Of a DNA stretch of 64,000 bases, positions 33,942-42,937 are shown one piece after another. A model generated the notes under the pieces. The model saw nothing but the letters and a program-made list of their open reading frames with translations. It was not told the origin of the DNA and did no database searches. The stretch is from positions 6,479,001-6,543,000 of the forward strand of contig NZ_CP043627.1 of NCBI RefSeq assembly GCF_016804325.1, given 5' to 3'. The stretch's first letter is position 1; each line of letters starts with the position of its first letter. The stretch is from Methylobacterium aquaticum. GTDB taxonomy: Bacteria > Pseudomonadota > Alphaproteobacteria > Rhizobiales > Beijerinckiaceae. Position numbers and translations under genes: made by a program.

Positions 33942-34364
33942 ATGTCGGAACACGAACGGTCCCCAATTGGGGACTACATCTTCGAGCGCATGCCGGAGGC
34001 GGACCGCGAGACGGTCAGGCGTTTCATGGCCGCCGCCAAAGGGGACGACCAGGACGACTTGGGCTACATGGAGCTCGGAAATTTCGGCATCAACGTCGCG
34101 CGGGCGTACTGCGAAGTTGGACATCCCGTCGAAGACCGGCATATCCGCCTCCAGTTGGAGTGTATGGCGGAGGCCAGGCTCCTCGACGAGACGATGGACC
34201 GGGTCGACTGGGATTACCTGACTCTCATCGCGAGTTCTGAGGACAAGAGGGCCGCGGCACGCGTGAGGAGCCTCTTCGTGCTCGCCACCGGCATCAGCGA
34301 CGAAGACGTTTTCGATGAGAAGCTCAGGGCCGAACGGCGCGCGAGGGAGGCGGCCCGTGGCTAA
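33942..34364 (+). CDS. Hypothetical helical protein, 140 aa
   Basis: The ATG at 33942 (MSEHERSPIGDYIFERMPEAD) is preferred to an in-frame GTG at 33927. The whole chain is helical and acidic: DLGYMELGNFGINVARAYCE, then RLQLECMAEARLLDETMDRVDW, and a basic end (DEKLRAERRAREAARG). There is no signal peptide. The base composition around the start is AT-rich. It overlaps the next gene by 8 bases (GTGGCTAA), so they are a pair. Function unknown. Confidence 0.6.
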   Translation: MSEHERSPIGDYIFERMPEADRETVRRFMAAAKGDDQDDLGYMELGNFGINVARAYCEVGHPVEDRHIRLQLECMAEARLLDETMDRVDWDYLTLIASSEDKRAAARVRSLFVLATGISDEDVFDEKLRAERRAREAARG

Positions 34365-34731
34365 GCGCTCCCGCCGGAAACCCGGTCTGGCCCCGCGGCC
34401 TGTCCCGGTGCCGACCGACGAGGTCATCAGCCGCCTGAGGCGCTTTCTCTGCCTGCGCTTCTTGGGGGTGCCTGGACCGGTCACACACGTCGCTCGGGCC
34501 AGAACGCTGGACAACGGCTTTGCCGCCGACGTCCAACTTTTTGACGGCGGCCGCTGCATTCTCATTGTGCGCCAAGTGGAGGGGCATGTGACTGACGAGC
34601 GGTGGTGCATGCGGGGGAAGTACAGCCCAAATTCCCCCAGTGGCTTCTACTACAACCCGATCCGTAAGGAATGGGTACGCGCAAGCGAAGAGGAGGCAGA
34701 GGCAGCGATTGCGGCAGGGCACTGCCTGTAA
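34357..34731 (+). CDS. Hypothetical protein, 124 aa, ending at the hairpin array
   Basis: GTG start overlapping the previous stop. A basic N-terminus (VAKRSRRKPGLAPRPVPVP) leads into a beta-rich domain (LFDGGRCILIVRQVEGHVTDE) with RWCMRGKYSPNSPSGFYYNP. It has no known family. The periodic hairpin array begins 8 bases after its stop. Confidence 0.6.
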   Translation: MAKRSRRKPGLAPRPVPVPTDEVISRLRRFLCLRFLGVPGPVTHVARARTLDNGFAADVQLFDGGRCILIVRQVEGHVTDERWCMRGKYSPNSPSGFYYNPIRKEWVRASEEEAEAAIAAGHCL

Positions 34732-34738
34732 TACGAAA

Positions 34739-34945
34739 GACCGTGCCTAAATGGCACGGATGAACCAGCCTTTACATCTGAGTTCACTACCGTGAACCCC
34801 CGTGCCAATATGAGCACGGATAGCCCATCGTGCGCGATTCCACCGGCTAGTTGTCCCACCCCGTGCCACGAGCACGGATAAACCTGAACACGGTACCGGC
34901 AATACGATCACCTGTTCCCCGTGCCCTCGGCGCACGGATATCTCA
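34739..34945 (+). repeat. Four-unit periodic hairpin array (CRISPR-like)
   Basis: Four copies of CCGTGC-loop-GCACGGAT lie at 34741-34762, 34800-34822, 34861-34880 and 34919-34940. The six-base stem arms are identical in all copies; the loops differ (4-8 bases). Starts are 59, 61 and 58 bases apart, and the sequences between are unrelated, about 38 bases each. Bases after the stem drift around ATAAACC; bases before copies 3 and 4 approach TTCCCC or CACCCC. Type I-E CRISPR repeats have this form (a stem, then GGATAAACC) and a 61-base period. No cas gene is in the window. It may be a decayed array, or a hairpin or protein-binding array of another kind. Confidence 0.75.
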
Positions 34946-35065
34946 GGGCTCTGCAGGGCCCATCTCCGTGGCGGCCACACACGGGTCAACGTGGTCATGA
35001 AAGCGCTGCCCGCCGGGAGGCTCTGCGGCGCGTTCGATACCGAACCGCAGGTGCCAAGGCGGGGC

Positions 35066-35276
35066 TCAGTCGTCCCCGCCCGCGGCCTCCATCGCGCGCC
35101 CGAGCCGGATCTCCTCTGGCACGTCGGGCGTCGCCGCCATTCTCACCCGGATCTCCTCAAGCGACGCTGGTCGGTACCCCCACCGGTCGACGCCGACGTC
35201 GCAGCTTTGCGCCGTATCTGGCAGCAGCCCGTGCGTGTGTGGATCGACATCGAAGCGGGACCCCGTACTGGATCAT
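35066..35276 (-). pseudogene. Frameshifted small gene, about 70 aa
   Basis: The ATG at 35276 opens MIQYG. The next frame then gives RFDVDPHTHGLLPDTAQSCD, GVDRWGYRPASLEEIRVRM and a stop at 35066 after MEAAGGDD. Removing one C from the run at 35261-35264 (plus strand) joins the two into one protein. The second part is clearly protein-like. Family unknown. Confidence 0.4.
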
Positions 35277-35322
35277 GAGTAAGCTATTGAGGGTAAATTA
35301 GAAATCTCTCTCGTGCCGGGAT

Positions 35323-35342
35323 CCCTATCGGCGCCGATAGGG
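35323..35342. repeat. Perfect 20-base palindrome
   Basis: CCCTATCGGCGCCGATAGGG, followed by ACCCCGCC and an AT-rich tract. A related palindrome lies at 61287-61312 with the same neighbouring GGCGGGG and an AT-rich flank. Confidence 0.8.
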
Positions 35343-35484
35343 ACCCCGCCAGAAGCCATTTTTCTGATTTATCATCAATGGTTTAGGTGGAACTCCTGGT
35401 GGGGGTCCGCTTCATTGCTGATACACATGACAAGTTAGGATCGAGCGCCTATGACCCTCATGTGACATCATAACCGAGGGTCCC

Positions 35485-35790
35485 ATGTCCGATATCCAGG
35501 TCCTCGCGGCCACGCTACGCAAGCTGGCGAAGCCCGGAATAAAGCGGAAGGACCTGATCGCGGCGGTACGTAATGAGCATCCGGATGCCACGAATAAGGA
35601 GATCGTGCGCGCCGCCTTCTACGCGCTGACCCATGACGCTGATGCTGATCCAGAGCAGACCCATCACCTGCACGCCTTCGCGCTGACCGAGCGGGCGGGG
35701 GACGAGGAAGATGTCCCGCTGACCGAGAGGCTCGGTAAGAAGGAGAGGCGCAAGGAGCGCGAGTTGGGGAGCCAGGGGCATCATCGGTGA
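35485..35790 (+). CDS. Small hypothetical protein, 101 aa
   Basis: ATG start at 35485. The N-terminal 55 residues (LAATLRKLAKPGIKRKDLIAA, then VRNEHPDATNKEIVRAAFYAL) look like a winged-helix or similar small DNA-binding fold. The rest is acidic and then basic (GKKERRKERELG). It overlaps the next gene by 4 bases (GTGA). A local role in regulation is possible but not shown. Confidence 0.55.
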   Translation: MSDIQVLAATLRKLAKPGIKRKDLIAAVRNEHPDATNKEIVRAAFYALTHDADADPEQTHHLHAFALTERAGDEEDVPLTERLGKKERRKERELGSQGHHR

Positions 35791-35966
35791 AGACGTTCCG
35801 TCTGCATCGCGGCTGGCGCGAGCCGAACGGCCTCGTGACGGACCACGCCACGCTAGAACGGGTCATCAAGGCCGCCAGTGCCTCCGAAGCCATGAGCGCA
35901 GCCCTGGCCGAGGGCGACTTCCTCCTGACGGACGACATCAACTTGGTCTGGCTCAGCGACGACTGA
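35787..35966 (+). CDS. Small hypothetical protein, 59 aa
   Basis: GTG start overlapping the previous stop. It reads VKTFRLHRGWREPNGLVTDH, a helical middle (LERVIKAASASEAMSAALAEG) and ends DFLLTDDINLVWLSDD. The repeating beta-helix-beta plan and the coupled start argue that it is real. No family is recognised. Confidence 0.55.
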   Translation: MKTFRLHRGWREPNGLVTDHATLERVIKAASASEAMSAALAEGDFLLTDDINLVWLSDD

Positions 35967-36118
35967 GGAACCTTGGTCTGATCGCTGAGGCTCGACGACG
36001 AAAATACGGCTGCAAGCCCCTGACGCTGTGCTCACCTGCGTCTGTAACGGATGGGAAGCGGGCCTTAGCTTCTCGGCTTCAAGCGGACGCGTCGCTTGTT
36101 GCCGATCAGGTAGATTGC

Positions 36119-36340
36119 TTGGAGGTCCGGTCCCTCGGAGTCGACCTGGCGCTCGACGACTTCGGGACCAGCTACTCCTCGCTGAGCTACCTGCGCAGCT
36201 TCCCCTTCGAGCGGATCAAGCTCGACCGCTCGTTCGTGGCCGGAGCCGACGAACCTCGCACGGCGTCGGTGGTACGGGCGGTCGTCGGCTTGGCCCGCGC
36301 GCTCGTCAACCAACTGCGGATCGGGTCGGGCCACCCCTGA
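36119..36340 (+). pseudogene. Fragment of an EAL (c-di-GMP phosphodiesterase) domain
   Basis: The frame contains DLALDDFGTSYSSLSYLRSF and PFERIKLDRSFVAG, which are the DDFGTGYSSL and K-D motifs of EAL domains, followed by TASVVRAVVGLARAL. It then runs into unrelated sequence. The N-terminal EALxR part and the C-terminal EGVET part are both missing. It is a remnant of about 65 codons of a second-messenger enzyme, related to the intact MHYT-GGDEF-EAL protein nearby. Confidence 0.8.
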
Positions 36341-36408
36341 CGTGGCCGGCGGCATACTGGACGGCGAGGCAAGCCTGATGACCCCTCGTAGTCTGGATGC
36401 GTGCGAAC

Positions 36409-36744
36409 TCAGGAACGTCGACGCTTCTTCGGAGGAGGTACCGGCAACGCTTCCGCCGTCGCCTTGATCAGGTCCGACAGCCGGTCGGGGTCGTCCCATG
36501 CCTCGCTCGGTATCCTGAAACAAGGCTTCGCACCGGGATAAGGGGATGCCTCCGTCGCCCCGTCGCCGAGCAGGGCGCGCCCGGCTGCCGTCGGCTTCAG
36601 GAACAGCTGCTCGTCGCAGACGAGCGCGGCGAGCTTGCCGTCGCAGTAGAGCCCATACTCTCCGAACATCTTACGCGCGAACACGTGGCCGGCACCGCGC
36701 GCCTGTTCGACGATGAAGTTGACCGTGTTTCGCTTGGTTGCCAT
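36409..36744 (-). CDS. TfoX/Sxy N-terminal domain protein, 111 aa
   Basis: Starts MATKRNTVNFIVEQARGAG behind GAGGAAG. The segments ARKMFGEYGLYCDGKLAALV and CDEQLFLKPT match the N-terminal domain of TfoX/Sxy. A helical stretch and a basic tail (PVPPPKKRRRS) follow. In Gammaproteobacteria TfoX drives competence genes; in this group the stand-alone domain has no proven role. The length is normal for the single-domain form. No partner genes are adjacent. Confidence 0.85.
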   Translation of the reverse strand: MATKRNTVNFIVEQARGAGHVFARKMFGEYGLYCDGKLAALVCDEQLFLKPTAAGRALLGDGATEASPYPGAKPCFRIPSEAWDDPDRLSDLIKATAEALPVPPPKKRRRS

Positions 36745-36768
36745 GGGCTTCCTCGTTCGGCGCGCGAT

Positions 36769-37566
36769 CTAGCCGCCTCGACGGCCGACGATGGCCTTCG
36801 GGCGGAAGGTGCCTCCGCTGAGGGCGCCGGCCATGGCGGCTTCCAAGCCGCCGTCAAGGATGCGGAGGTCACCCAGCCCACGCTCGACCAGATGGGCGCG
36901 GTAGGCCTCATGGTGCGCGATGTCGGCCAGGACGAGGACGCCCCCGGGCCGGAGCACACGTAGCATCTCGTCCAAGACACGTGCGCGGTCGGCCGCGTCG
37001 GGCAGGTTGTGGACGACCCAGTGCGAGACTACGGCGTCGAAGCTTCTGTCGGCGAACGGCAGGACGCGCGCATCGGCGGTCGCGACGCTCACCCGGTCCG
37101 CAACGCCCTCGCGCCTCGCGTTGTCGAGTGGAGCCTCGGGCATGTTGGCGTCCTGATCCTCGGCTCGCCAGAGGTCGATACCCACGGCCACGCCCGTCGT
37201 CAGCCTGCGGGCCGCGCCGACCAGCATCAGGCCTCGGCCGCCGCCGACGTCGAGGACGGCCTCGCAACCCGTCAAGGGGGAAACGACGTCGGCGAGGTCG
37301 AGCAGGCGCTCGCGGTCATGCCTTTTCCCGACCCTGCTGCCGTATGTCATGTAAGCGGCCATGCCGAGACCGTAGATGGCCAGCAGCGCGGCGCCTGCCG
37401 CGGCCCATCCGGATACGGTCGCCACGGCACCCGTGGCGCGAACCGCCGCCGTGACGGCGACCGAGCAAAGCGCAACGCCACCGATGCCGGCAATCAGCAT
37501 GCCGCGTCGCACGCCGGGTGCATCGATGCCGTAATCCGGTTCCGACACTTCGGATACTCCGATCAT
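36769..37566 (-). CDS. Membrane-anchored SAM-dependent methyltransferase, 265 aa
   Basis: Two hydrophobic helices at about 20-45 and 50-72 are followed by a class I methyltransferase domain: motif I VLDVGGGRGLMLVGAARR, acidic motif GIDLW, ATADARVLPFADRSFDAVVS, and a later VLRPGGVLVLADI. It has the layout of ubiE-like enzymes with an N-terminal membrane anchor. The substrate is unknown, perhaps a lipid or quinone because of the anchor. It stands alone between the TfoX gene and a kinase gene on the same strand. Confidence 0.85.
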   Translation of the reverse strand: MIGVSEVSEPDYGIDAPGVRRGMLIAGIGGVALCSVAVTAAVRATGAVATVSGWAAAGAALLAIYGLGMAAYMTYGSRVGKRHDRERLLDLADVVSPLTGCEAVLDVGGGRGLMLVGAARRLTTGVAVGIDLWRAEDQDANMPEAPLDNARREGVADRVSVATADARVLPFADRSFDAVVSHWVVHNLPDAADRARVLDEMLRVLRPGGVLVLADIAHHEAYRAHLVERGLGDLRILDGGLEAAMAGALSGGTFRPKAIVGRRGG

Positions 37567-37712
37567 GAGGAAACGACTTGCCCGGGAAGGCGATCAGCGC
37601 GCAACGGAGACCAGATGCTTCGTGGCGTCGTCCGGCCTGATCGGGGTTCCTCGACACGACGTGCGAAAGTGAGGCCGGTCATGTCGCCGACCGAGGCCAA
37701 CCGGATGGGTGG

Positions 37713-39776
37713 TCACACGGGTTTCCCCAACGCCGGCCGCTGGTTCCCGGCAAGGTGGTTCCGGATGCCCCGGACGAGTTCGGCGATCTCGTATGGCTTC
37801 ATGTAGAGCGTGTAGCCGAGCTCCGTCGCCTTCGCCGCCGTTGTGCTGTAACCGGAGACCAGGATGACCGGCAGCCCGGGCCAGCGCCGGCGAGCCTCGT
37901 TGGCGAGGGCAAGGCCGTCCATCCCGCCCGGCATGACGAGGTCGCTGACCAGGATGTCGACGCCACCTCGCTCAAGCAAGTCCAGCCCCGCCTGCGCGGC
38001 ATTCGCCTGTTCGACCCGGAAGCCCGCGTCCTCCAGGAACGCGGCGGTCACGGTCCGGACCTCGTCGTTGTCGTCCACCAGCACGACAAGGGCCTGGGCC
38101 GCTCCGACCGTGCCCGTATCCGCGGGCCCCGCGGCCTGCTTCGGTACCTCCTCCAGCGCCAAGGGGAGGTGGAGCGTCACGGTGGTGCCGTGGCCCGCCC
38201 GGCTCTCGATGTCGGCCGAACCGTTGGACGACTTGGCGAAGCCGTAGACCTGGCTCAGTCCGAGCCCGGTCCCCTTGCCAACGTCCTTCGTCGTGAAGAA
38301 CGGCTCGAACACGTGCGGCAGGGCCTCGGCCGGGATGCCGCTCCCGGTGTCGTGCAACGACAGCGCGATGCCCTCGCGACCGGTCCGATCCGGCAGGAGG
38401 ATCCTGCGGGTCGTGATCCGCAAGGTGCCGCCGTCCGGCATCGCGTCCCGGGCGTTGGCGGCGATGTTCAGTAGCGCCAGGTCGAACTGAAGCGGATCGA
38501 GCCGGACCGCATGCCGGCCCGGGACGAGGTCGGTCCAGACCTCGATATGGCCGCTGACGGACTGCCGGATCATCGTGAGGGTGGCGAGCAGGCGTTCGTT
38601 GAGATCCACCACTTCCGACTTGGCGCCCTGGCCCCGGGAGAATGCGAGCAGCTCGCGGGTCAGGTGCGTGCCGCGTTCCGCCGCCTTGCGGATGGCCGAG
38701 ACGTAACGCTCCAGCCGCGGCTCGTGGTTGCGCCGGCCCAGCATCTCCAGGTTGCCGAGGATGATCATCAGCAGGTTGTTGAAGTCGTGCGCCACGCCGC
38801 CGGTCATGCGCCCGAGCGCTTCCATGCGCACGGCCCGCTCCTGGGCGAGCGTATCCTGCCGCTGCGCCCGGAGTTCGCGCCGGAGCAGGAGGACGAAGGC
38901 CGCGGTCATCAGGGCCGCGGCGATACCGGCGGCGCCCAGGACCCAGGCGGCATGCGTCAGCGGCCGGCCGTAGACATCGAGAGGGATGGCGAGGTGGACG
39001 GACCATCCCGTTCGGTTGGACTTACGGAAGGCGGTCACCAGGGGCTCGCCCTCCGGCGAGATGCCGTCGTAGACGCCGAAGGTGCCGGCCTCGCGCGCCA
39101 GTACCGTCGGCGGCATCGCCCGGGCGCCGACGTTCCCCGGTGTCCGCAAGCTCGCAGCGATGCGGTCCGAGCCGTCGACGAGGTAGGGCCGCCATTCCGG
39201 GTCGAGCCCGGTTTTCCCAAGGAGGGCCGTCAGGGGCTTGATGGAGACGACGCCCGTCAGCACGTAGCGGATCGCGCCGTCGCGCCGTACGGGCACGCGG
39301 AAGCTTGCCCGCGGCATCCCGTTGCCGGACGGGCCAGGGCCGGCGAGGTCGCCGATGGTCGGCTCGCCCGTGTCGAGGACCCGCCTGTAGCTCCTCTCGT
39401 CCACGAGCGGCGGGAGCGGGGTGCCGAAGGGCGAGCCGGTTCGTACCAGCATGTGGCCGTCGGTATCGGCCAGGATGATGCGGTGCCAGAGCGGCAGTTG
39501 GCCCCGGAAGCGCTCGGCGAAGCCTTGGAAGGCAGGGAGGTCCGGCTTGTCGCCGTCGAGCGTCGGCGTTTCGGCCAGGACCTTGAGGAGTTCGATCTGT
39601 GTGAGGAGCTCCCGGTCCACGGCGCCGAGCATGCGCTCGACCTCGTGCGTCGCCTCGGCGCGCATCGCGGCCTGCTGCTGGCGCAGGAGGAGGAACGACA
39701 AGACGCCGGAGAGCGCCACGAGCGGGAGCAAGGCCGCGAGGGCGAGCAGGACGAGACGACGGCGCACCTGCGGCAT
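37713..39776 (-). CDS. Cache-domain hybrid histidine kinase, 687 aa
   Basis: Starts MPQVRRRLVLLALAALLPLV behind GAGAGGG. Transmembrane helices at about 7-30 and 278-300 bracket a periplasmic double-Cache sensor (about 35-275). The kinase has GGVAHDFNN (His about 338), FEPFFTTK and GLGLSQVYGF, and ends with a receiver (VDDND, VSDLVMPGGM) at about 565-680. Such sensors usually bind small organic ligands in the periplasm. It has no PAS domain. It resembles the hybrid kinases at 2.7-16 kb in the kinase part. No output gene is next to it. Confidence 0.9.
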   Translation of the reverse strand: MPQVRRRLVLLALAALLPLVALSGVLSFLLLRQQQAAMRAEATHEVERMLGAVDRELLTQIELLKVLAETPTLDGDKPDLPAFQGFAERFRGQLPLWHRIILADTDGHMLVRTGSPFGTPLPPLVDERSYRRVLDTGEPTIGDLAGPGPSGNGMPRASFRVPVRRDGAIRYVLTGVVSIKPLTALLGKTGLDPEWRPYLVDGSDRIAASLRTPGNVGARAMPPTVLAREAGTFGVYDGISPEGEPLVTAFRKSNRTGWSVHLAIPLDVYGRPLTHAAWVLGAAGIAAALMTAAFVLLLRRELRAQRQDTLAQERAVRMEALGRMTGGVAHDFNNLLMIILGNLEMLGRRNHEPRLERYVSAIRKAAERGTHLTRELLAFSRGQGAKSEVVDLNERLLATLTMIRQSVSGHIEVWTDLVPGRHAVRLDPLQFDLALLNIAANARDAMPDGGTLRITTRRILLPDRTGREGIALSLHDTGSGIPAEALPHVFEPFFTTKDVGKGTGLGLSQVYGFAKSSNGSADIESRAGHGTTVTLHLPLALEEVPKQAAGPADTGTVGAAQALVVLVDDNDEVRTVTAAFLEDAGFRVEQANAAQAGLDLLERGGVDILVSDLVMPGGMDGLALANEARRRWPGLPVILVSGYSTTAAKATELGYTLYMKPYEIAELVRGIRNHLAGNQRPALGKPV

Positions 39777-39897
39777 CCCTCTCGGCAGATCCCGGTCGGA
39801 TCTGGTACGCCCAGCTTATCCGGACGGTACTCCCGCATCTAGCTCCGCAGTCGCCGCAGCCTCGGCCGCTGGCGGGGTTGCTATGGGCGAGCCGACC

Positions 39898-42285
39898 TCA
39901 CGCGAGCTTCCGCTCGCCGGGACCAGGCTGCGCGGTCCCGTGCGTGTGCTGGGCGAACCGGTCGATGGGTGAGGGCCGGCCCATCAGATAGCCTTGTGCC
40001 GCGTGGCACTGCTCGGCCGCGAGGAAGCCGAGCTCGGCTTCCGTCTCGACCCCCTCGGCCAGGACCGGCAGCCCGAGGCCGCGGCCAAGGCCCAGCACCG
40101 AGCGCACGATGGCGGCGGTCTGCTCGTTGCTGTCGACCGAGCGCACGAACGACTGGTCGATCTTGATCTTGTCGAACGGGAACGAGCGCAGGTTCGAGAG
40201 CGACGAGTAGCCGGTGCCGAAGTCGTCCATCGCGATGCGCAGGCCGAGTGCCTTCAACTGGCGAAGCGTCAGGAGCGCCCGGTTCGGATCGCTGATCAGC
40301 GCGGTCTCGGTCACCTCGACCTCAAGGCGGTGCGGCGCCAGCCCGGTCCTGAGCAGCACCTCGTGCACGAGGCCGACGAAGTGTGGGCTGTGGATCTGCA
40401 CCGCCGAGACGTTGACCGCGATGGACAGGGGCCGCGGCCAGGTCGCCGCCTCGCGGCAGGCCTCGCGCAGAACCCACTCGCCGATCCGCAGGATGGCGTC
40501 GCTCTCCTCGGCGATGGGGATGAACACGGCGGGGGAGACGAAGCCGCGTTCCGGATGCTTCCAGCGCAGCAGCGCCTCGAAGCCGATGACCTCGCCGGAG
40601 CCGACGTCGGTCTGCGGCTGGTAGACGAGATGCATCTGCCCGCGGGCCACGGCGTGGCGCAGGTCGTGTTCGAGCATACGGCGCTCGCGCACCTCCACGC
40701 CCATCCTCGCCTCGAAGAAGCGGTAGGTGCCGCGCCCTTCCGACTTCGCCCGATAGAGGGCGGTGTCGGCGTTGCTCAGGAGGGCCGCGCGCTCCCGCGC
40801 GTCGTCAGGGTAGAGGGCGACGCCGATGCTGGTCGCGATCTGCGGACCACCCGCCTCGGCCCTGCCGGAGCGCAGCGCCTCCAGGATGCGCTCGGCAAGC
40901 CGACCGGCCTCGGACGGCCCGGCGCAGGGCATCAGGACCGCGAACTCGTCGCCGCCGAGCCGGGCCATCATCTGGGTGTCGTCGAGCTCGGCCGAGACGA
41001 TGCGGGCGACGCTCTCCAGCATGGCGTCGCCGGCGGCGTGGCCGAACAGGTCGTTGACTTCCTTGAAGCGGTCGAGGTCGAGGCAGAGCACCGCGAGCTT
41101 GCGCCCGCCCGCGTCGGCGGCGCGCATCTCCTGGTCGAGGCGCCTGCCGAAGCTTGCGCGGTTGGCTAGCCCCGTGAGCGCGTCGTGGTGGGCGAGGAAC
41201 TGGATCTGGCTCTCGGCTTGGCGCCGCGCCTGCAGGTCGCGCACGGCGACGGCGTAGTGCGGCCGCCCCGCGTGTTCGACCGGCTGCATGATGACCTCGA
41301 CCGGCACCTGCGTCCCGTCAGCCTGGCGTAGCTCGGCCTCGACCGGTCGCTCGGGCTGGCTGGCCAGGGCGAGCCGCGTCGCGTCCCCGGGCAGGTACGC
41401 CGACAGGGCCGTCCCCGCGAGCGCGGCTTGCGGCAGGCCGACGAGCTTGGCGAAGGCGCGGTTCGCGCTGACGATGATGTCGCCGGTGCAGACGACGAGG
41501 CCCTCGACGGCGGCGTTGGCGAGGCTGTGCAGACGGTCGGCCTCCAGCTTGGCGTGGCGACGGTCGCGCGCGTCCAGCGCCAGGGCGGCCCCGGCGAGGA
41601 GCAGGATGGCGAAGCTCGCCAGAGCCACGGCCACGGCGAGCCAGGCGTTCGGGACGGCGGAGGGCGAGACGGCGAGCGCCGGGTCGGGCGTGACCGTGAC
41701 GGCACCCATGGCGGTGAAATGGTGGCTGCAGATGGCGAGCAGCAGCAGGAGGGCGGCGGGCAATTGGCGCACGAGGCCGCGGGCGCCGAGCTGCGCCGCC
41801 AGCGCGGCGCCGCCCAGCAGGCCACCGAGGGCGAGCGAGATGCCGACGGTGGCCGGGTCCCACGCCTTGTGGCCGGCGACGTCGTAGGCGGCCATGCCGG
41901 TGTAGTGCATCGCCGCGATGCCGAACCCGAGCACCGCTCCCCCGGCCCATGCCGCGACCTTGCCGCCGACGAGCACCGCGAGCGAGAGGCCCGAGCCGGC
42001 GAGGGCAACCGCGATGACGAGGGAGAGGCCAGTGAGCGCGAGATCGTAGCCGCTCGGGACGCCCGGCGCGAAGGCCAGCATGGCGATGAAGTGGGTGGCC
42101 CAGATGCCGGAGCCGCCGGCGGTGGCCGCGACGGTGAGCCAGCCCGACTGGACCCATCCGGCCGCCCGGCGGGCGTGGCTGACGATGCAGACCGTCGTCA
42201 GGGCGGACAACGCGCAGATGCCGGCTGCGAGTGCGACCAGACGGAGGTCATGGGCTTCGACGAGGCAACCGACGACGGTGAGCAT
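39898..42285 (-). CDS. MHYT-PAS-GGDEF-EAL c-di-GMP protein, 795 aa
   Basis: The N-terminal 235 residues form about seven membrane helices and carry the three MHYT-type motifs: ATHFIAMLAF, AMHYTGMAAY and SHHFTAMGAV. A PAS domain follows at about 250-350. GGDEF lies at about 365-520 with the intact ARLGGDEFAVLM, and EAL at about 535-785 with FEALLRWKHP, MDDFGTGYSSL and LAEGVET. Both active sites look intact, so it may make and break c-di-GMP. MHYT domains are thought to sense gases through metal. A gene fragment of an EAL domain lies 4 kb upstream. Confidence 0.92.
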   Translation of the reverse strand: MLTVVGCLVEAHDLRLVALAAGICALSALTTVCIVSHARRAAGWVQSGWLTVAATAGGSGIWATHFIAMLAFAPGVPSGYDLALTGLSLVIAVALAGSGLSLAVLVGGKVAAWAGGAVLGFGIAAMHYTGMAAYDVAGHKAWDPATVGISLALGGLLGGAALAAQLGARGLVRQLPAALLLLLAICSHHFTAMGAVTVTPDPALAVSPSAVPNAWLAVAVALASFAILLLAGAALALDARDRRHAKLEADRLHSLANAAVEGLVVCTGDIIVSANRAFAKLVGLPQAALAGTALSAYLPGDATRLALASQPERPVEAELRQADGTQVPVEVIMQPVEHAGRPHYAVAVRDLQARRQAESQIQFLAHHDALTGLANRASFGRRLDQEMRAADAGGRKLAVLCLDLDRFKEVNDLFGHAAGDAMLESVARIVSAELDDTQMMARLGGDEFAVLMPCAGPSEAGRLAERILEALRSGRAEAGGPQIATSIGVALYPDDARERAALLSNADTALYRAKSEGRGTYRFFEARMGVEVRERRMLEHDLRHAVARGQMHLVYQPQTDVGSGEVIGFEALLRWKHPERGFVSPAVFIPIAEESDAILRIGEWVLREACREAATWPRPLSIAVNVSAVQIHSPHFVGLVHEVLLRTGLAPHRLEVEVTETALISDPNRALLTLRQLKALGLRIAMDDFGTGYSSLSNLRSFPFDKIKIDQSFVRSVDSNEQTAAIVRSVLGLGRGLGLPVLAEGVETEAELGFLAAEQCHAAQGYLMGRPSPIDRFAQHTHGTAQPGPGERKLA

Positions 42286-42937
42286 GGCGCGGACCCGGGT
42301 ATGTTCGATTCCGGACCATGGGCCGTGGCACCTTAGAGCGGTTTAACGGCGGTCGGCGGGCCCAGGGGATCCACAGGTTGGTCACACCGTCCGCGCACCG
42401 GCGACGGACGGTGCCACACGGCCTGCCCACCCGGACCCAAAAGACAGAACGAAAGACACGGTGGGTGCCGCGCCTTCCTTCACTTGGAGCGCCGACACGA
42501 GCCACTCCGTCGCGCGGCTTCGAGGTTCTCGTCGGATGCCGATCTCGTCGGGATGCGTCAGGGATCAGCCTCCGCAGGTCCGGTAACTATGGCTGGCCCA
42601 TGAGGAGGAAGGCGAGCGAGGGCCGGAAGTCGAAAACCCGCTTGAGTGACGGCGCGCTCATCCTCCGACCACCCTCGACACCGCGGTTCCCATCGAACGG
42701 ATCGAGCTTCGTATCCCCATGCCGCGGGGCTTCCCTTGCCAAACCTGGCGGATAACGCGGAACAAGCATGGCGGCGCCAGTCGGCGCGACGAACCAGCGG
42801 GGACCCCACCGGCATGTGATCCGGCGGGGAGCGGGTTGTGCCTGCCGGGCTTCGATGCGATAGCCCGGGCAGGGTGCGCGGTCCGTCGGTCGGACCGGCA
42901 GGACGAGCGCTGGTCGGGCCGCCAGCGCCGGAGATCC
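42286..42937. other. Intergenic region upstream of nhaA
   Basis: About 650 bases lie between divergent genes. Short frames exist but none has both a ribosome site and recognisable residues. It should hold the promoters of nhaA and of the MHYT gene. No clear repeat or RNA element was found. Confidence 0.4.

Noticed and set aside
34739..34945. Calling the hairpin array a standard CRISPR array
   Set aside because: Loops differ between copies, the flanks of the stem are not conserved enough, and no cas gene is in the window.
34998..35278. 95-codon plus-strand frame after the hairpin array
   Set aside because: The minus strand of the same stretch reads as a better (frameshifted) protein; the plus frame is Arg/Pro-rich without a ribosome site.
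35323..35375. Palindrome followed later by TTTTT as a terminator
   Set aside because: The T-run is more than 20 bases beyond the stem, and a related palindrome elsewhere lacks one.
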